From Paraescarpia echinospica (Eukaryota > Annelida > Polychaeta > Sabellida > Siboglinidae), in contig CM034539.1 in the NCBI GenBank assembly GCA_020002185.1, positions 29,591,750-29,655,749 of the forward strand: a DNA stretch of 64,000 bases. The letters are read 5' to 3'. Below are positions 13,501 to 21,411 of this stretch, piece after piece. The notes under the pieces are model-generated. The model saw only the letters and a program-made list of their open reading frames with translations, had not been told where the DNA came from and made no database searches. Numbering within the stretch: position 1 is the stretch's first letter; every line of letters starts with the position of its first letter. The position numbers and the translations under genes are program-made.

Positions 13501-16500
13501 AATACACTGATCAATACACTGACCATATATTGACCAATACACTCACCAATACACTGGCCATACAACCAATACACTCACCACTCGCCAATACACTCACACA
13601 CACCAATACACTCACCGCTCGCCAATACACTCACTAATACACTGACCAATACACTGACCGTACACTGACCAATACATTGCCCTGTTGACTGACCGTTGTC
13701 CACTGTGTCCAGTACATTGACCGGCATGTTGTTGTGTGTTTGCAGTGGTGACTGAGATGAACACGTTCTACCATCAGTGTTTGTGCGTGTGTAAGTTCCT
13801 GCACAGTAAGAGCAGTGCTGTGCGCAGTGCTGACGTCACCTCGGCCGCAGCGACCATCACGGCTGACCGCCTCATCTACAGCCACGCCATCGAAATGGTA
13901 CGTCTCACTCTCCTCTAGATGACAGCTGTCTCCAGGGAACCGGTTCACCTCTAGATGACAGCTGTCTCCAGGGGACCGGTTCACGTCTAGATGACAGCTG
14001 TCTCCAGGGGACCGGTTCACCTCTAGATGACAGCTGTCTCCAGGGGACCGGTTCACCTCTAGATGACAGCTGTCTCCAGGGGACCGGTTCACCTCTAGAT
14101 GATAGATGACAGCTGTCTCCAGGGGACCGGTTCACCTCTAGATGACAGCTGTCTCCAGGGAACCGGTTCACCTCTAGATGACAGCTGTCTCCAGGGGACC
14201 GGTTCACCTCTAGATGACAGCTGTCTCCAGGGGACTGTTTCACCTCTAGATGACAGCTGTCTCCAGGGGACTGGTTCACTTCTAGATGACAGCTGTCTCC
14301 AGGGGACTGATTCACCTCTAGATGACAGCTGTCTCCAGGGGACTGGTTCACCTCTAGATGACAGCTGTCTCCAGGGGACCGGTTCACCTCTAGATGACAG
14401 CTGTCTCCAGGGGACCGGTTCACCTCTAGATGACAGCTGTCTCCAGGGGACTGTTTCACCTCTAGATGACAGCTGTCTCCAGGGGACCGGTTCACCTCTA
14501 GATGACAGCTGTCTCCAGGGGACTGGTTCACCTCTAGATGATAGATGACAGCTGTCTCCAGGGGACCGGTTCACCTCTAGATGACAGCTGTTTCCTGGGT
14601 CCGGTTCACCTCTAGATGACAGCTGTCTCCAGGGGACCGGTTCACCTCTAGATGACAGCTGTCTCCAGGGGACCGGTTCACCTCTAGATGACAGCTGTCT
14701 CCAGGGGACCGGTTCACCTCTAGATGACAGCTGTCTCCAGGGGACCGGTTCACCTCTAGATGATAGATGACAGCTGTCTCCAGGGGACCGGTTCACCTCT
14801 AGATGACAGCTGTCTCCAGGGAACCGGTTCACCTCTAGATGACAGCTGTCTCCAGGGGACCGGTTCACCTCTAGATGACAGCTGTCTCCAGGGGACCGAT
14901 TCACCTCTAGATGACAGCTGTCTCCAGGGGACTGGTTCACCTCTAGATGACAGCTGTCTCCAGGGAACTGGTTCACCTCTAGATGACAGCTGTCTCCAGG
15001 GGACTGATTCACCTCTAGATGACAGCTGTCTCCAGGGGACTGATTCACCTCTAGATGACAGCTGTCTCCAGGGGACTGGTTCACCTCTAGATGACAGCTG
15101 TCTCCAGGTTCACCTCTAGATGACAGCTGTCTCCAGGGACTTTCACCTCTAGATGACAGCTGTCTCCAGGGGACTGGTTCACCTCTAGATGACAGCTGTC
15201 TCCAGGGGACTGATTCACCTCTAGATGACAGCTGTCTCCAGGGGACTGGTTCACCTCTAGATGACAGCTGTCTCCAGGGGACTGGTTCACCTCTAGATGA
15301 CAGCTGTCTCCAGGGGACTGGTTCACCTCTAGATGACAGCTGTCTCCAGGGGACTGGTTCACCTCTAGATGACAGCTGTCTCCAGGGGACTGGTTCACCT
15401 CTAGATGACAGCTGTCTCCAGGGGACTGATTCACCTCTAGATGACAGCTGTCTCCAGGGGACTGATTCACCTCTAGATGACAGCTGTCTCCAGGGGACTG
15501 ATTCACCTCTAGATGACAGCTGTCTCCAGGGGACTGATTCACCTCTAGATGACAGCTGTCTCCAGGGAACTGGTTCACCTCTAGATGACAGCTGTCTCCA
15601 GGGGACTGGTTCACCTCTAGATGACAGCTGTCTCCAGGGGACTGGTTCACCTCTAGATGACAGCTGTCTCCAGGGGACTGATTCACCTCTAGATGACAGC
15701 TGTCTCCAGGGGACTGATTCACCTCTAGATGACAGCTGTCTCCAGGGGACTGATTCACCTCTAGATGACAGCTGTCTCCAGGGGACTGGTTCACCTCTAG
15801 ATGACAGCTGTCTCCAGGGGACTGGTTCACCTCTAGATGACAGCTGTCTCCAGGGGACTGTTTCACCTCTAGATGACAGCTGTTTCCAGGGGACCGGTTC
15901 ACCTCTAGATGACAGCTGTCTCCAGGGGATGTTCTCTTACTTGGAATTGTACTTGATAAGTTTATGTTTCAAAGTACAGCTGTACTAGAGTTGTACTTGA
16001 TCAAATGTACTTAACACTAACCCTGGCTACTACAACTAATTATCATTACACAACTGTAAACTTGTACTTTGCGCAAAACAGCTCACATATCCAACTGAGC
16101 GCTCCAATTGAATCAAGATCAATATATACGAATCAATTTGAAAAAAATCCACAAAAATTTAACCGGACAAAACGTATCAGAATAGTTTTCTTAGTTTGTC
16201 TACTGAATGATTTATATTATCTCCTCTCTCTTTCAGTGTCAAACTGCAGCTGCTGATGAGCTGTTTGGGAATCCTCGTGAGGTAGGTCAACTGTCACCAG
16301 TAATAATGTCCCCAACAATTTTTTTTTAACCCAGTCTCACTACATCAGTTGGATATGGTGGTAATGGGGTGACTGAATTATTGTGAAATAACCAATTTAA
16401 AATATCACTATTTTCCTGGAAAGTGCTTGATGTAGAATTTAATTTTATTGTAATAAAATTTATAAAATAATTCTCGGTTGTGATCTAGATTGCTTCTGAA

Positions 16501-17692
16501 CAGGATATCGTATTTTGTAGATATTCTTAATGTGGCCACAAAGTTTTGATGTTAACAAACATAACTACTCGAATGAGTGCTTTTGACAAGTTATGCAAAT
16601 CCTATATTATTATTTGCGTGTTTAATGGGAAATGTGTAGTTATCCAAATATGGTAATTTTTATATAAAAACTTACATAACAACAAACATTGCACACATGA
16701 CCTCCGCAAATCTGAGCCTTACCAACAAGTGTTGCATGACATCTTTCAGATCACACTTCCCACCTGCTGTTCTTTCTTCCACAACTTCCTCATTGCGTAG
16801 AACAAACTGAATTTCCACACAATGTATGTCGGAATGTCTGACAGATGTCACAAAATGACACGAGGTGCATGAGCCATGTAGAGAGAGTGATTGTCTGTGT
16901 GTTGATTGTTGCCATTGGTGTGTTGCAGTGTTTCCATCGCTATCGCAACGCCCAGATCCTGTTGCACAGTCTGGCCCAGCAAGCCCACGACGACCACGAC
17001 AGACAACTCCTCAACAAGTGTGAGTACTGGATGGGGTATTGCTCTACTTATCACTTTACACCCCATCACGTTTTATTGAAATGCACCCCGATTCCCCACA
17101 GCGCTTGTAAACATTCAGCAAGATATATTTTTAAAATAAAAGCCACTAATGCAAAAACCCAATACAAATATATATATATATATATATAAACCCAATACAT
17201 ATATATATAAACCATACAGCAAATACATATAGCATACAGTTAACTGGTAGCTGGCACCACATATGTGACGCGTCAAAGTTCAGCTTATCTATGAGCAGTT
17301 TCGGGCAGTTAGGGATCACGACAGGTCAGCATTCCTGTGAAATGATTTCCAATTGTGAGGTTTCAGGATTATCACTGTATACACAATTTTTCTGCAGGAG
17401 TTTTAACATCAGCTGACCATGTAAATTTGACCACATTATTTATGCAATGGAACTGGTATTGTTTGTATTTGAGACTTTCATTAAGCGCTGAGTACGGATA
17501 CTGAGCCAGTGGAGTCAGTGTGAAAGCATCTGGTTGTGTGATGGTTGTAAATTTAGTATAATACTCAATTTAACTGAGTCAGCTTTACTCATAACGTTGT
17601 TGTTTCTTTGTGTTGCAGATCGGGAATCTGTTGAGAAACGTCTGTACACGCTGTACAACCAAGGTTACGTTAACATCCAAGACAATAGTTGA
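46..17692 (+). CDS. ULK1/2: ULK1/2 (unc-51/Atg1) autophagy-initiating Ser/Thr kinase, 5' end outside window
   Basis: Seventeen coding exons join in phase into 804 residues plus stop: 46-206, 702-784, 1473-1517, 1900-2012, 2611-2761, 3245-3305, 3621-3897, 4266-4335, 4757-4876, 7035-7274, 9414-9560, 10511-10791, 11946-12249, 13746-13897, 16237-16281, 16929-17019 and 17619-17692. Every junction is AG/GT and every phase closes. The order is the end of the kinase domain, a Ser/Pro-rich linker and the C-terminal EAT domain, which is the ULK1/ULK2 layout. In known animals this kinase phosphorylates autophagy factors such as ATG13 and Beclin-1 partners downstream of mTORC1 and AMPK. The first ~180 kinase residues, including the ATP-binding loop and catalytic HRD/DFG motifs, lie left of the window. 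ULK1 versus ULK2 is not decidable here; invertebrates usually have one pre-duplication gene. Tail-to-tail neighbour is the LRRC14-like gene. Confidence 0.95.
207..701. other. ULK intron, nothing recognised
   Basis: Ordinary AT-rich intron with donor GTGAGT and acceptor TGCTCCAG. No repeat, RNA gene or coding exon was recognised. The introns at 1518-1899, 2013-2610, 3306-3620, 3898-4265 and 4336-4756 are likewise plain, apart from a short CATGTGACTACTT-type direct repeat near 3357-3403. Confidence 0.7.
905..1201. repeat. Dispersed repeat family 1, copy A (ULK intron)
   Basis: This ~300-bp block is the reverse complement of blocks at 26415-26735 and 40888-41200. Shared landmarks, read on the minus strand, are TTGAACATCAAAG, GCCAATAAAACTTGTTTTGA, GTTACGGGCTTA, GGCGGGCAGTACACCTTAAA and CATAGTTAG. 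A shorter relative of the GGTATGCTGCCCACCAAATT part lies at 27903-27975. No coding capacity or obvious terminal inverted repeats are seen, so it could be a SINE-like or truncated retroelement family. Confidence 0.8.
1900..9560 (+). CDS. ULK1/2: ULK linker exons: Ser/Pro-rich regulatory region
   Basis: Exons 1900-2012, 2611-2761, 3245-3305, 3621-3897, 4266-4335, 4757-4876, 7035-7274 and 9414-9560 (residues ~97-489) encode a low-complexity Ser/Pro/Thr-rich linker. In ULK1/2 this region is the disordered hub phosphorylated by AMPK and mTORC1. Recognisable parts are the CPVPVP-like start (SPVPVPRTR), a LIR motif at residues 172-175, two FTxGTP elements (QFTIGTPPG and RFTVGTPVQ) and basic-directed serines such as RKMSLG. 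Kinase-site assignments are inference. Introns grow strongly toward the 3' end of this block, where minisatellites and transposons have accumulated. Confidence 0.9.
2722..2733 (+). other. ULK1/2: LC3/GABARAP-interacting (LIR) motif FVLV in ULK
   Basis: The codons read [12 protein letters not shown], with the F-x-x-V core at residues 172-175 of the visible protein and two acidic residues directly before it. This fits the [W/F/Y]xx[L/I/V] LIR consensus and sits where vertebrate ULK1 has its DDFVMVP LIR, which tethers the kinase to ATG8-family proteins on the phagophore. Binding itself is inferred from the family. Confidence 0.85.
3010..3160. repeat. CA-rich microsatellite in ULK intron
   Basis: An imperfect alternating purine/pyrimidine tract, rich in CACA with interspersed GCATGC and GTGCACGCGCGTG, fills about 150 bases of the 483-bp intron. 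It produces open frames on both strands (His/Thr-rich or Cys/Val-rich) that are not genes. Confidence 0.9.
6035..6082. repeat. Perfect 16-bp hairpin in ULK intron
   Basis: CCACCCATTGGAAATA at 6035-6050 is followed after a 16-base loop by its exact reverse complement at 6067-6082. The rest of this intron (4877-7034) shows no coding exon. It has a C9 run near 6464 and is otherwise unremarkable. Confidence 0.9.
7029..7037 (+). promoter_or_regulatory. ULK1/2: Tandem CAGCAG (NAGNAG) splice acceptor of the ULK exon ending at 7274
   Basis: The intron ends CTCACAGCAG. Cutting after the first AG (exon start 7035) or the second (exon start 7038) both keep the frame and differ by one codon next to the GPAVTTT stretch. 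Such acceptors often give two isoforms differing by one residue. Confidence 0.65.
7262..8990 (+). repeat. ~30-bp minisatellite beginning at a ULK splice donor
   Basis: Roughly 50-55 imperfect units of about 27-33 bp have the core GATGGTGAATGTAGTTGGGG followed by TTTAAGACTT(TT). The first unit includes the exon end and donor GTTGATG|GTGAGTGTGG at 7274/7275, so the array repeats a donor-like GATG|GTGAxT in almost every unit. Units are most regular around 8400-8620 and decay toward both ends. From about 8990 to 9413 the intron is weakly related or plain sequence. Confidence 0.93.
9561..10510. other. ULK intron, AT-rich, nothing recognised
   Basis: No coding exon, RNA gene or repeat shared with the rest of the window was recognised. 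Donor G|GTAGGC and acceptor TTCCCAACAG frame it. Confidence 0.6.
10511..17692 (+). CDS. ULK1/2: ULK C-terminal EAT (tandem MIT) domain exons
   Basis: Exons 10511-10791, 11946-12249, 13746-13897, 16237-16281, 16929-17019 and 17619-17692 (residues ~490-804) encode the EAT domain, which in ULK1/2 binds ATG13-FIP200 and membranes. Diagnostic stretches are [37 protein letters not shown] and [13 protein letters not shown], matching ULK positions TFVAPELPEETL, EQLVLYLKVAELLSS and ERLIFSHAVQM. The protein ends [18 protein letters not shown] with TGA at 17690-17692. Exon 16929-17019 uses donor T|GTGAGT, chosen because only this phase keeps the last exon open. Exon 13746-13897 is squeezed between two minisatellite arrays. 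Confidence 0.94.
10835..11290 (+). repeat. Dispersed repeat family 2, copy 1
   Basis: This block is collinear with 41545-41970 over about 430 bases. Landmarks common to both are TATTCGTTCTA, TTGTGTTCCA, ACACCCATTTTC-type text, GCCAGAACACTGCAAAGTCT (CACCAGAACACTGTAAAGTC here), GGATTCTACAGTCGAGATTG and GGCATTG. Both copies are in the same strand orientation, one in a ULK intron and one in an LRRC14 intron. No terminal repeats or coding potential are evident. Confidence 0.85.
11365..11560 (+). repeat. Dispersed repeat family 3, copy 1
   Basis: It is related to 30010-30190. Both contain a CCAGGTGC / CACTT-CTTCC-C region, CTGGTGATGCATTTCAAAA (AATGGTGATGTATTTCAAAA there), GTTA rich text and GGTGAGCCACTTTTCAGATG followed by GCxCCACT. 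Its function and class are unknown. A poly-G run at 11368-11376 lies at its start. The following 11700-11900 stretch is AT-rich and unremarkable. Confidence 0.7.
12290..12615 (+). mobile_element. MITE-like repeat family 4, copy 1
   Basis: An inverted pair ACCTCCGTCAAGC (12327-12339) and GCTTGACGGAGGT (12538-12550) brackets about 200 bp. The whole block, with flanks, recurs at 60125-60460. Shared landmarks are CCATCACATGA, CTGTTGCCTAG, TTGAAATTCTGGTCACAAAA, AAGGCAACG, GTAATTCACGTAT and GTAAGCAAACTG. No transposase is encoded. Similarity extends outside the inverted pair, so the real element ends are uncertain. Confidence 0.75.
12940..13680 (+). repeat. 19-bp minisatellite upstream of a ULK exon
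   Basis: About 35 imperfect units of ACACTGACCACTCACCAAT run through this intron. The array ends within ~65 bases of the acceptor TGTGTTTGCAG of exon 13746-13897. Units are variable (ACTAACC, CCAGTACC and similar), indicating an older array than the 36-bp one downstream. Confidence 0.93.
13909..15930 (+). repeat. 36-bp minisatellite directly after a ULK splice donor
   Basis: About 56 highly similar 36-bp units contain TCTAGATGACAGCTGTCTCC and then AGGGGACYGRTTCACC. The first unit starts ~12 bases after donor ATG|GTACGT of exon 13746-13897. The period is divisible by three and free of stops, so both strands show open frames of up to 329 codons that encode a 12-residue periodic peptide; these are artefacts. 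Left units carry ACCGGTTC and right units ACTGGTTC or ACTGATTC. Extra GATGATA insertions near 14098, 14539 and 14759 mark a higher-order pattern. Each unit holds an E-box palindrome CAGCTG. Confidence 0.96.
17165..17215. repeat. TA microsatellite in last large ULK intron
   Basis: Two (TA)n runs are separated by AAACCCAATACA, about 50 bases in all. The rest of the 17020-17618 intron contains the duplicated block described at 17441-17585. The intron at 16282-16928 is plain. Confidence 0.85.
17441..17585 (+). repeat. Diverged duplicate block flanking the last ULK exon, copy 1
   Basis: It aligns with 19559-19740. Shared text is TGCAATGGxACTxxTxTTGT followed by TTGTATTTG, AGTCAGTGTGAAAGCATCTG (AGTCAGTGCGAAGGCGTCTG in copy 2), GTTGTAAAT, ATACTCxATTTAA and TGAGTCAG. 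One copy lies in the last intron and the other in the 3' UTR, so the terminal exon sits between them. Class unknown. Confidence 0.75.
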
Positions 17693-18739
17693 TTCCGACG
17701 CCACCTTGTAGAAAAACTTGGCGAACTATTGTAAGGTGGTGACCAAGTTACGATTCGACACTGACTGGTTAGCTGATGAAAGAAGTGTTGCATGGCAGCC
17801 CTCGGCATTGTTGGAACTAATTCTGCGTTTACTATCAACTCGGTGCCACCACCTGGTGATCAGTGTTGGTACCAGTTCAACAGATTGCCACCTGGTGATG
17901 ATTGGTAGAACTGCAGTGAATTATCTCTGAAGCGACACAATATAATAATGCTTTATAAACATAAAGCAGTATTTGCTGCAGTTATTTAACTCGTTTTTTG
18001 TCTGTAAGAAGCTTCCATGGTGACAGTATTAGCAAGACTTGAATCCCAGTAACAACCTCTGCTATGGCGGCTTCTCCTATGCACAGCTTGCATTTACGTC
18101 AAAACAAGTCATGTCTGCATGCATGCACACCTCACAGGGAGCAAATGGAACAGTGTATAAATTATTTTTACGTGTGGAAGGATTGGTAGAGTGCACCCAT
18201 GTGAATGGTTGCCAATTCCATAGTCTAGTATAACTGCAAAGCTGACAGCATGAAATTGACAGCCCAAACAGAGGAGACAAAATGTGTAGAATTATTAACG
18301 TGTATAATTTTTCACCATTGCATTATTATTTTGTACTGGATATCTGAGACCCGTTGTACAATACCACTTATTGTAAACCTGACAGCTTGTTCATCGAATA
18401 ACCTCATTTCGTGAACAAAACAATTATTATGTATGCATAGATGTTTGGGATACTGGAGATATCCAGGAGTGTTTCTGGAGTGTGTCTGCTGCTAAATTAG
18501 GAAGGTTATGGTAATGATGTGTATGCACTGTATTTACTATTCATATAGGGAAATGTTCAGAATACGATGTTGTGTACCACGCATAGTTGTGCGTTTGGTG
18601 TCAAAGCTACTATATGACCCAAGACATCTCGGTTGCAGAGTTGTGTATGTGTGCTGTGTTTGAAATGTGTAAATGTTGTCACTGTAGGTATTTTATGGAT
18701 GTTGTCTGCTTGCAACGATTTTGCGGAATATGTTATAGC

Positions 18740-18809
18740 AAAACAGTGTACGTGTATGCAAACGTGTGTAATACAAAACAGTGTACGTGTATGCAAACGT
18801 GTGTAATAC
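18740..18809 (+). repeat. Perfect 35-bp tandem duplication in ULK 3' UTR
   Basis: Two identical 35-base units begin AAAACAGTGTACGTGTATGC (18740-18774 and 18775-18809). They lie immediately before the AATAAA hexamer at 18812. Confidence 0.95.
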
Positions 18810-19558
18810 AAAATAAACCATTTAGGAATAGATGTTGCAGATGGTAGGTCATCGAGATGAATGTGGCGCCATCTGTTGAACATATTTATCGTGTGATAGT
18901 CATGATCGTTTGTGAAAGTCATAATCACATCGCACACGGTCATATCTGCAGCAGCCTTTACCGTGTGAAACTTGTGTTATTGTTGTTAAAATATATTACT
19001 TAGTGCAAAGTGTAAATATGAGAGGTTATGTAACCACGTGTGTGTGATAGAACCAATTTACTGCGCTCTGGGGCTAGTTGAAAAGTGAAGAATGTATTGC
19101 ATTTGAATGGGAGTGCATGGTCCGACATATACCTCACAGTGTGCTCTGTCGAAGCAGCAGGTGTGTAGTTGATTTGTGTATTTATATTGACAAGTATGTG
19201 TGCGCTTTCATTACGTAAACCGGTCAGGCATGTGCTGCGTTATTCCATATTTATCATCGTATGTGATTAGTGCAATTCTGGCAGTTCGTGTACTAATTAC
19301 ACATTTTAATTTGTCCAGCTTATCGCGTGTTGTCATTCTGTTGGCGTGCATCGCAGTAGCATTTGTTCTGATTGGCTGGAATTCACATGCGACATGCGAT
19401 TTGGTGATGTGCACCACAACGCATTTCAACAACAAACAATTGACCGAAAATGTTCTCGTTTAAATTACGAAAACAAATCCAGGATGACTCAAATGTTCAA
19501 CTTGTTAGCAGTCAAATTGTTGTTGTTAGAAATTGTTTTGTTCTGATGTTTACTTATT

Positions 19559-19740
19559 TATGCAATGGTACTATTCTTGTTTGTATTTGTGGAGGCTGTT
19601 TGACTGCTGCTGTATAGGAAAGTTTGTGGATGCTGTGAAAGGCACAGCAGAGTCAGTGCGAAGGCGTCTGGTTGCATCACTGTGACAGTTGTAAATAAAG
19701 TGTGATACTCTATTTAATTGAGTCAGTTTTAGTCGGTGCT
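19559..19740 (+). repeat. Diverged duplicate block flanking the last ULK exon, copy 2
   Basis: The partner of 17441-17585, in the same orientation. It contributes the AATAAA at 19694-19699 (TTGTAAATAAAGTGTGATAC), whereas copy 1 has TTGTAAATTTAGTATAATAC, so the repeat may have donated an alternative poly(A) hexamer. Confidence 0.7.
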
Positions 19741-20385
19741 GCTGGTTAATGTAGGAATAATTGATTATTTGATACTCTGTTAACATTGATTGCAGTTAAT
19801 ATGGTACACGTGTCTGTAACATAATGTTTGATTGGTCGCATGGTAAACATTTACTGCCAGTAACTAACTAAGCGATGCGTTCCTGACCATGCCATTAATT
19901 ACATAGGACAGTGTAAACGTTACTGCCAATGACTTCAGTGTAGCACTAATAAAAGTTGTTTACTGCTGGCAAATATTTTCATAACCAAAGTTACACGTAC
20001 TGCTTTAACCGACAGGCAACGAGCATTGTATATATTTTAGTTAATTCCGTATATATAAAACATGTAGCTTGGTGTAAAATCCCCATGCCATTTGCATTTT
20101 TGTCATTGCTCTTTCATTGTTTTCATAGGTGTTGTAAATGATATAATTGATGTGTTGTAAGTGATATAATGACATGTTGTAAATGACATAATTACAACGT
20201 GTTGTGTGTATGTGTGTGCGACATTCTCATGTATCATTTTATTGAACGTGTAAATAAGCACTTCATTAACTGACGTGATTCACGATGCATTGTGTATGTC
20301 ACCAGTTCATGTACAGATATGTTGATCATATTCTGCCAATAAGGAATGCACAATGTACATTTCTGTAAATAGTATTTATTGTATT

Positions 20386-20391
20386 AATAAA
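20386..20391 (+). promoter_or_regulatory. Candidate distal poly(A) signal of ULK
   Basis: AATAAA with a downstream T/GT-rich region within ~40 bases, in the expected place after the ULK coding sequence. It is the strongest of three hexamers in the region, but this is inference from motif alone. Confidence 0.5.
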
Positions 20392-20749
20392 GTGTTTATT
20401 AGGAATATTGTTTAGTGTCTTGTGTACAGGAGCAGAGCCTCACATGGTAAATAGTTTAGACCTGCATTTTAGACCCTCAATTGCACCCCTTTGGGGCTCA
20501 AAAAAATCTTCCAACTGCACCACCCGTCGAGGATCATAAAAAATTCCAACTGCACCCCCCCTCCCTCCTTGAGGTTATTATAAATTTTGGTTGGAAGACA
20601 TCAAACTCCACCCTCATTATATTATAGTCTGGTCAAGCGGAATATTTGCCTTAGCGGGGTGGGGTGTAATTGAATACTTCACACCCCACACCTACTGGCC
20701 TGAATAGTATGTCACCATGATTAAGTTATTGGTTCCACTCCTTTTTAGG

Positions 20750-20977
20750 GATCATCTCAGGACGTCAGTGTCCGATATCAGACAAAATTACTTTCATCTG
20801 GTCTCAGCCCCCCAAGGCAAAAGTTTGTAAACCATTGATATGATAATATAAATATATTAACAGTATCCCAAAGCCTAAAATATTAATGTCCGCCACCAGA
20901 CGAAACTGCCTCTGATCCCCCTCCCACAAACGAAAGTAATTCCGTCTGATATGAGATATTGAAGTTCTGAGATGATC
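20750..20977. mobile_element. MITE-like element with 46-bp imperfect terminal inverted repeats
   Basis: Bases 20750-20795 match the reverse complement of 20932-20977 without gaps, 38 of 46 by eye. The arms start GATCATCTCAG and end AATTACTTTC. The 136-bp interior is noncoding. Flanking duplications were not resolved. Confidence 0.75.
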
Positions 20978-21251
20978 GAGTAATGAAGTGCTATATCCTA
21001 TCAGAATCTTGTTTTATGAAGGCTTTAGGCTACTTTTCTTCTCAGGAGTTGTAGATTATTCCTTGAAAGTTTGGCAACCGAAATGCAAGCCGTCTAGGAG
21101 GAAAATGTTAAACAAACCCACATAAACTAACTCAAATGTAGTTCGATACATATTTAAATATTATCCAGACCAACAATGTGCTGGATTCACTTTGGTATCT
21201 GGTAACAGCAACTGCTGTTAAGAAGACAAGACATTGACATGATATAGACCA

Positions 21252-21411
21252 GGGGCCGGTTTCATGAAGCATACTTAAAGTTACGTAATTACTTAGCGTC
21301 ACGTGTTTGCGTAAACTCCTATGTTTGCTTATATTACAAAAATCACGTCATTTACTAAGACAATCATCTTAGTATTAAGAACATTCTTAGCCGCTTCATG
21401 AAACCGGCCCC
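21252..21411. mobile_element. 160-bp MITE with perfect 19-bp terminal inverted repeats
   Basis: GGGGCCGGTTTCATGAAGC at 21252-21270 is mirrored exactly by GCTTCATGAAACCGGCCCC at 21393-21411. The interior is AT-rich, contains TTACGTAA-type text and codes for nothing. The structure is typical of a non-autonomous DNA transposon; the superfamily is undetermined. Confidence 0.88.

Larger units (their letters stand above)
17693..20391 (+). other. ULK1/2: ULK 3' UTR and candidate poly(A) sites
   Basis: No convincing coding exon follows the ULK stop on either strand. AATAAA hexamers lie at 18812-18817, 19694-19699 and 20386-20391. The last has a T/GT-rich stretch just after it (GTTTATTAGGAATATTG, then TGTCTTGTGT) and is the best candidate for the distal end, giving a 3' UTR of up to ~2.7 kb. 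The transcript end cannot be set without RNA data. Confidence 0.5.

Noticed and set aside
13634..15902. Open frames of 150-329 codons on both strands with repeats [23 protein letters not shown] and [12 protein letters not shown]
   Set aside because: They are translations of the 36-bp minisatellite. The period is a multiple of three and stop-free on both strands, and the array lies inside a ULK intron.
19200..19463. 87-codon frame with a hydrophobic stretch (VVILLACIAVAFVLIGW)
   Set aside because: It lies in the likely ULK 3' UTR on AT-rich sequence, with no supporting context; hydrophobic frames are common in T-rich DNA.
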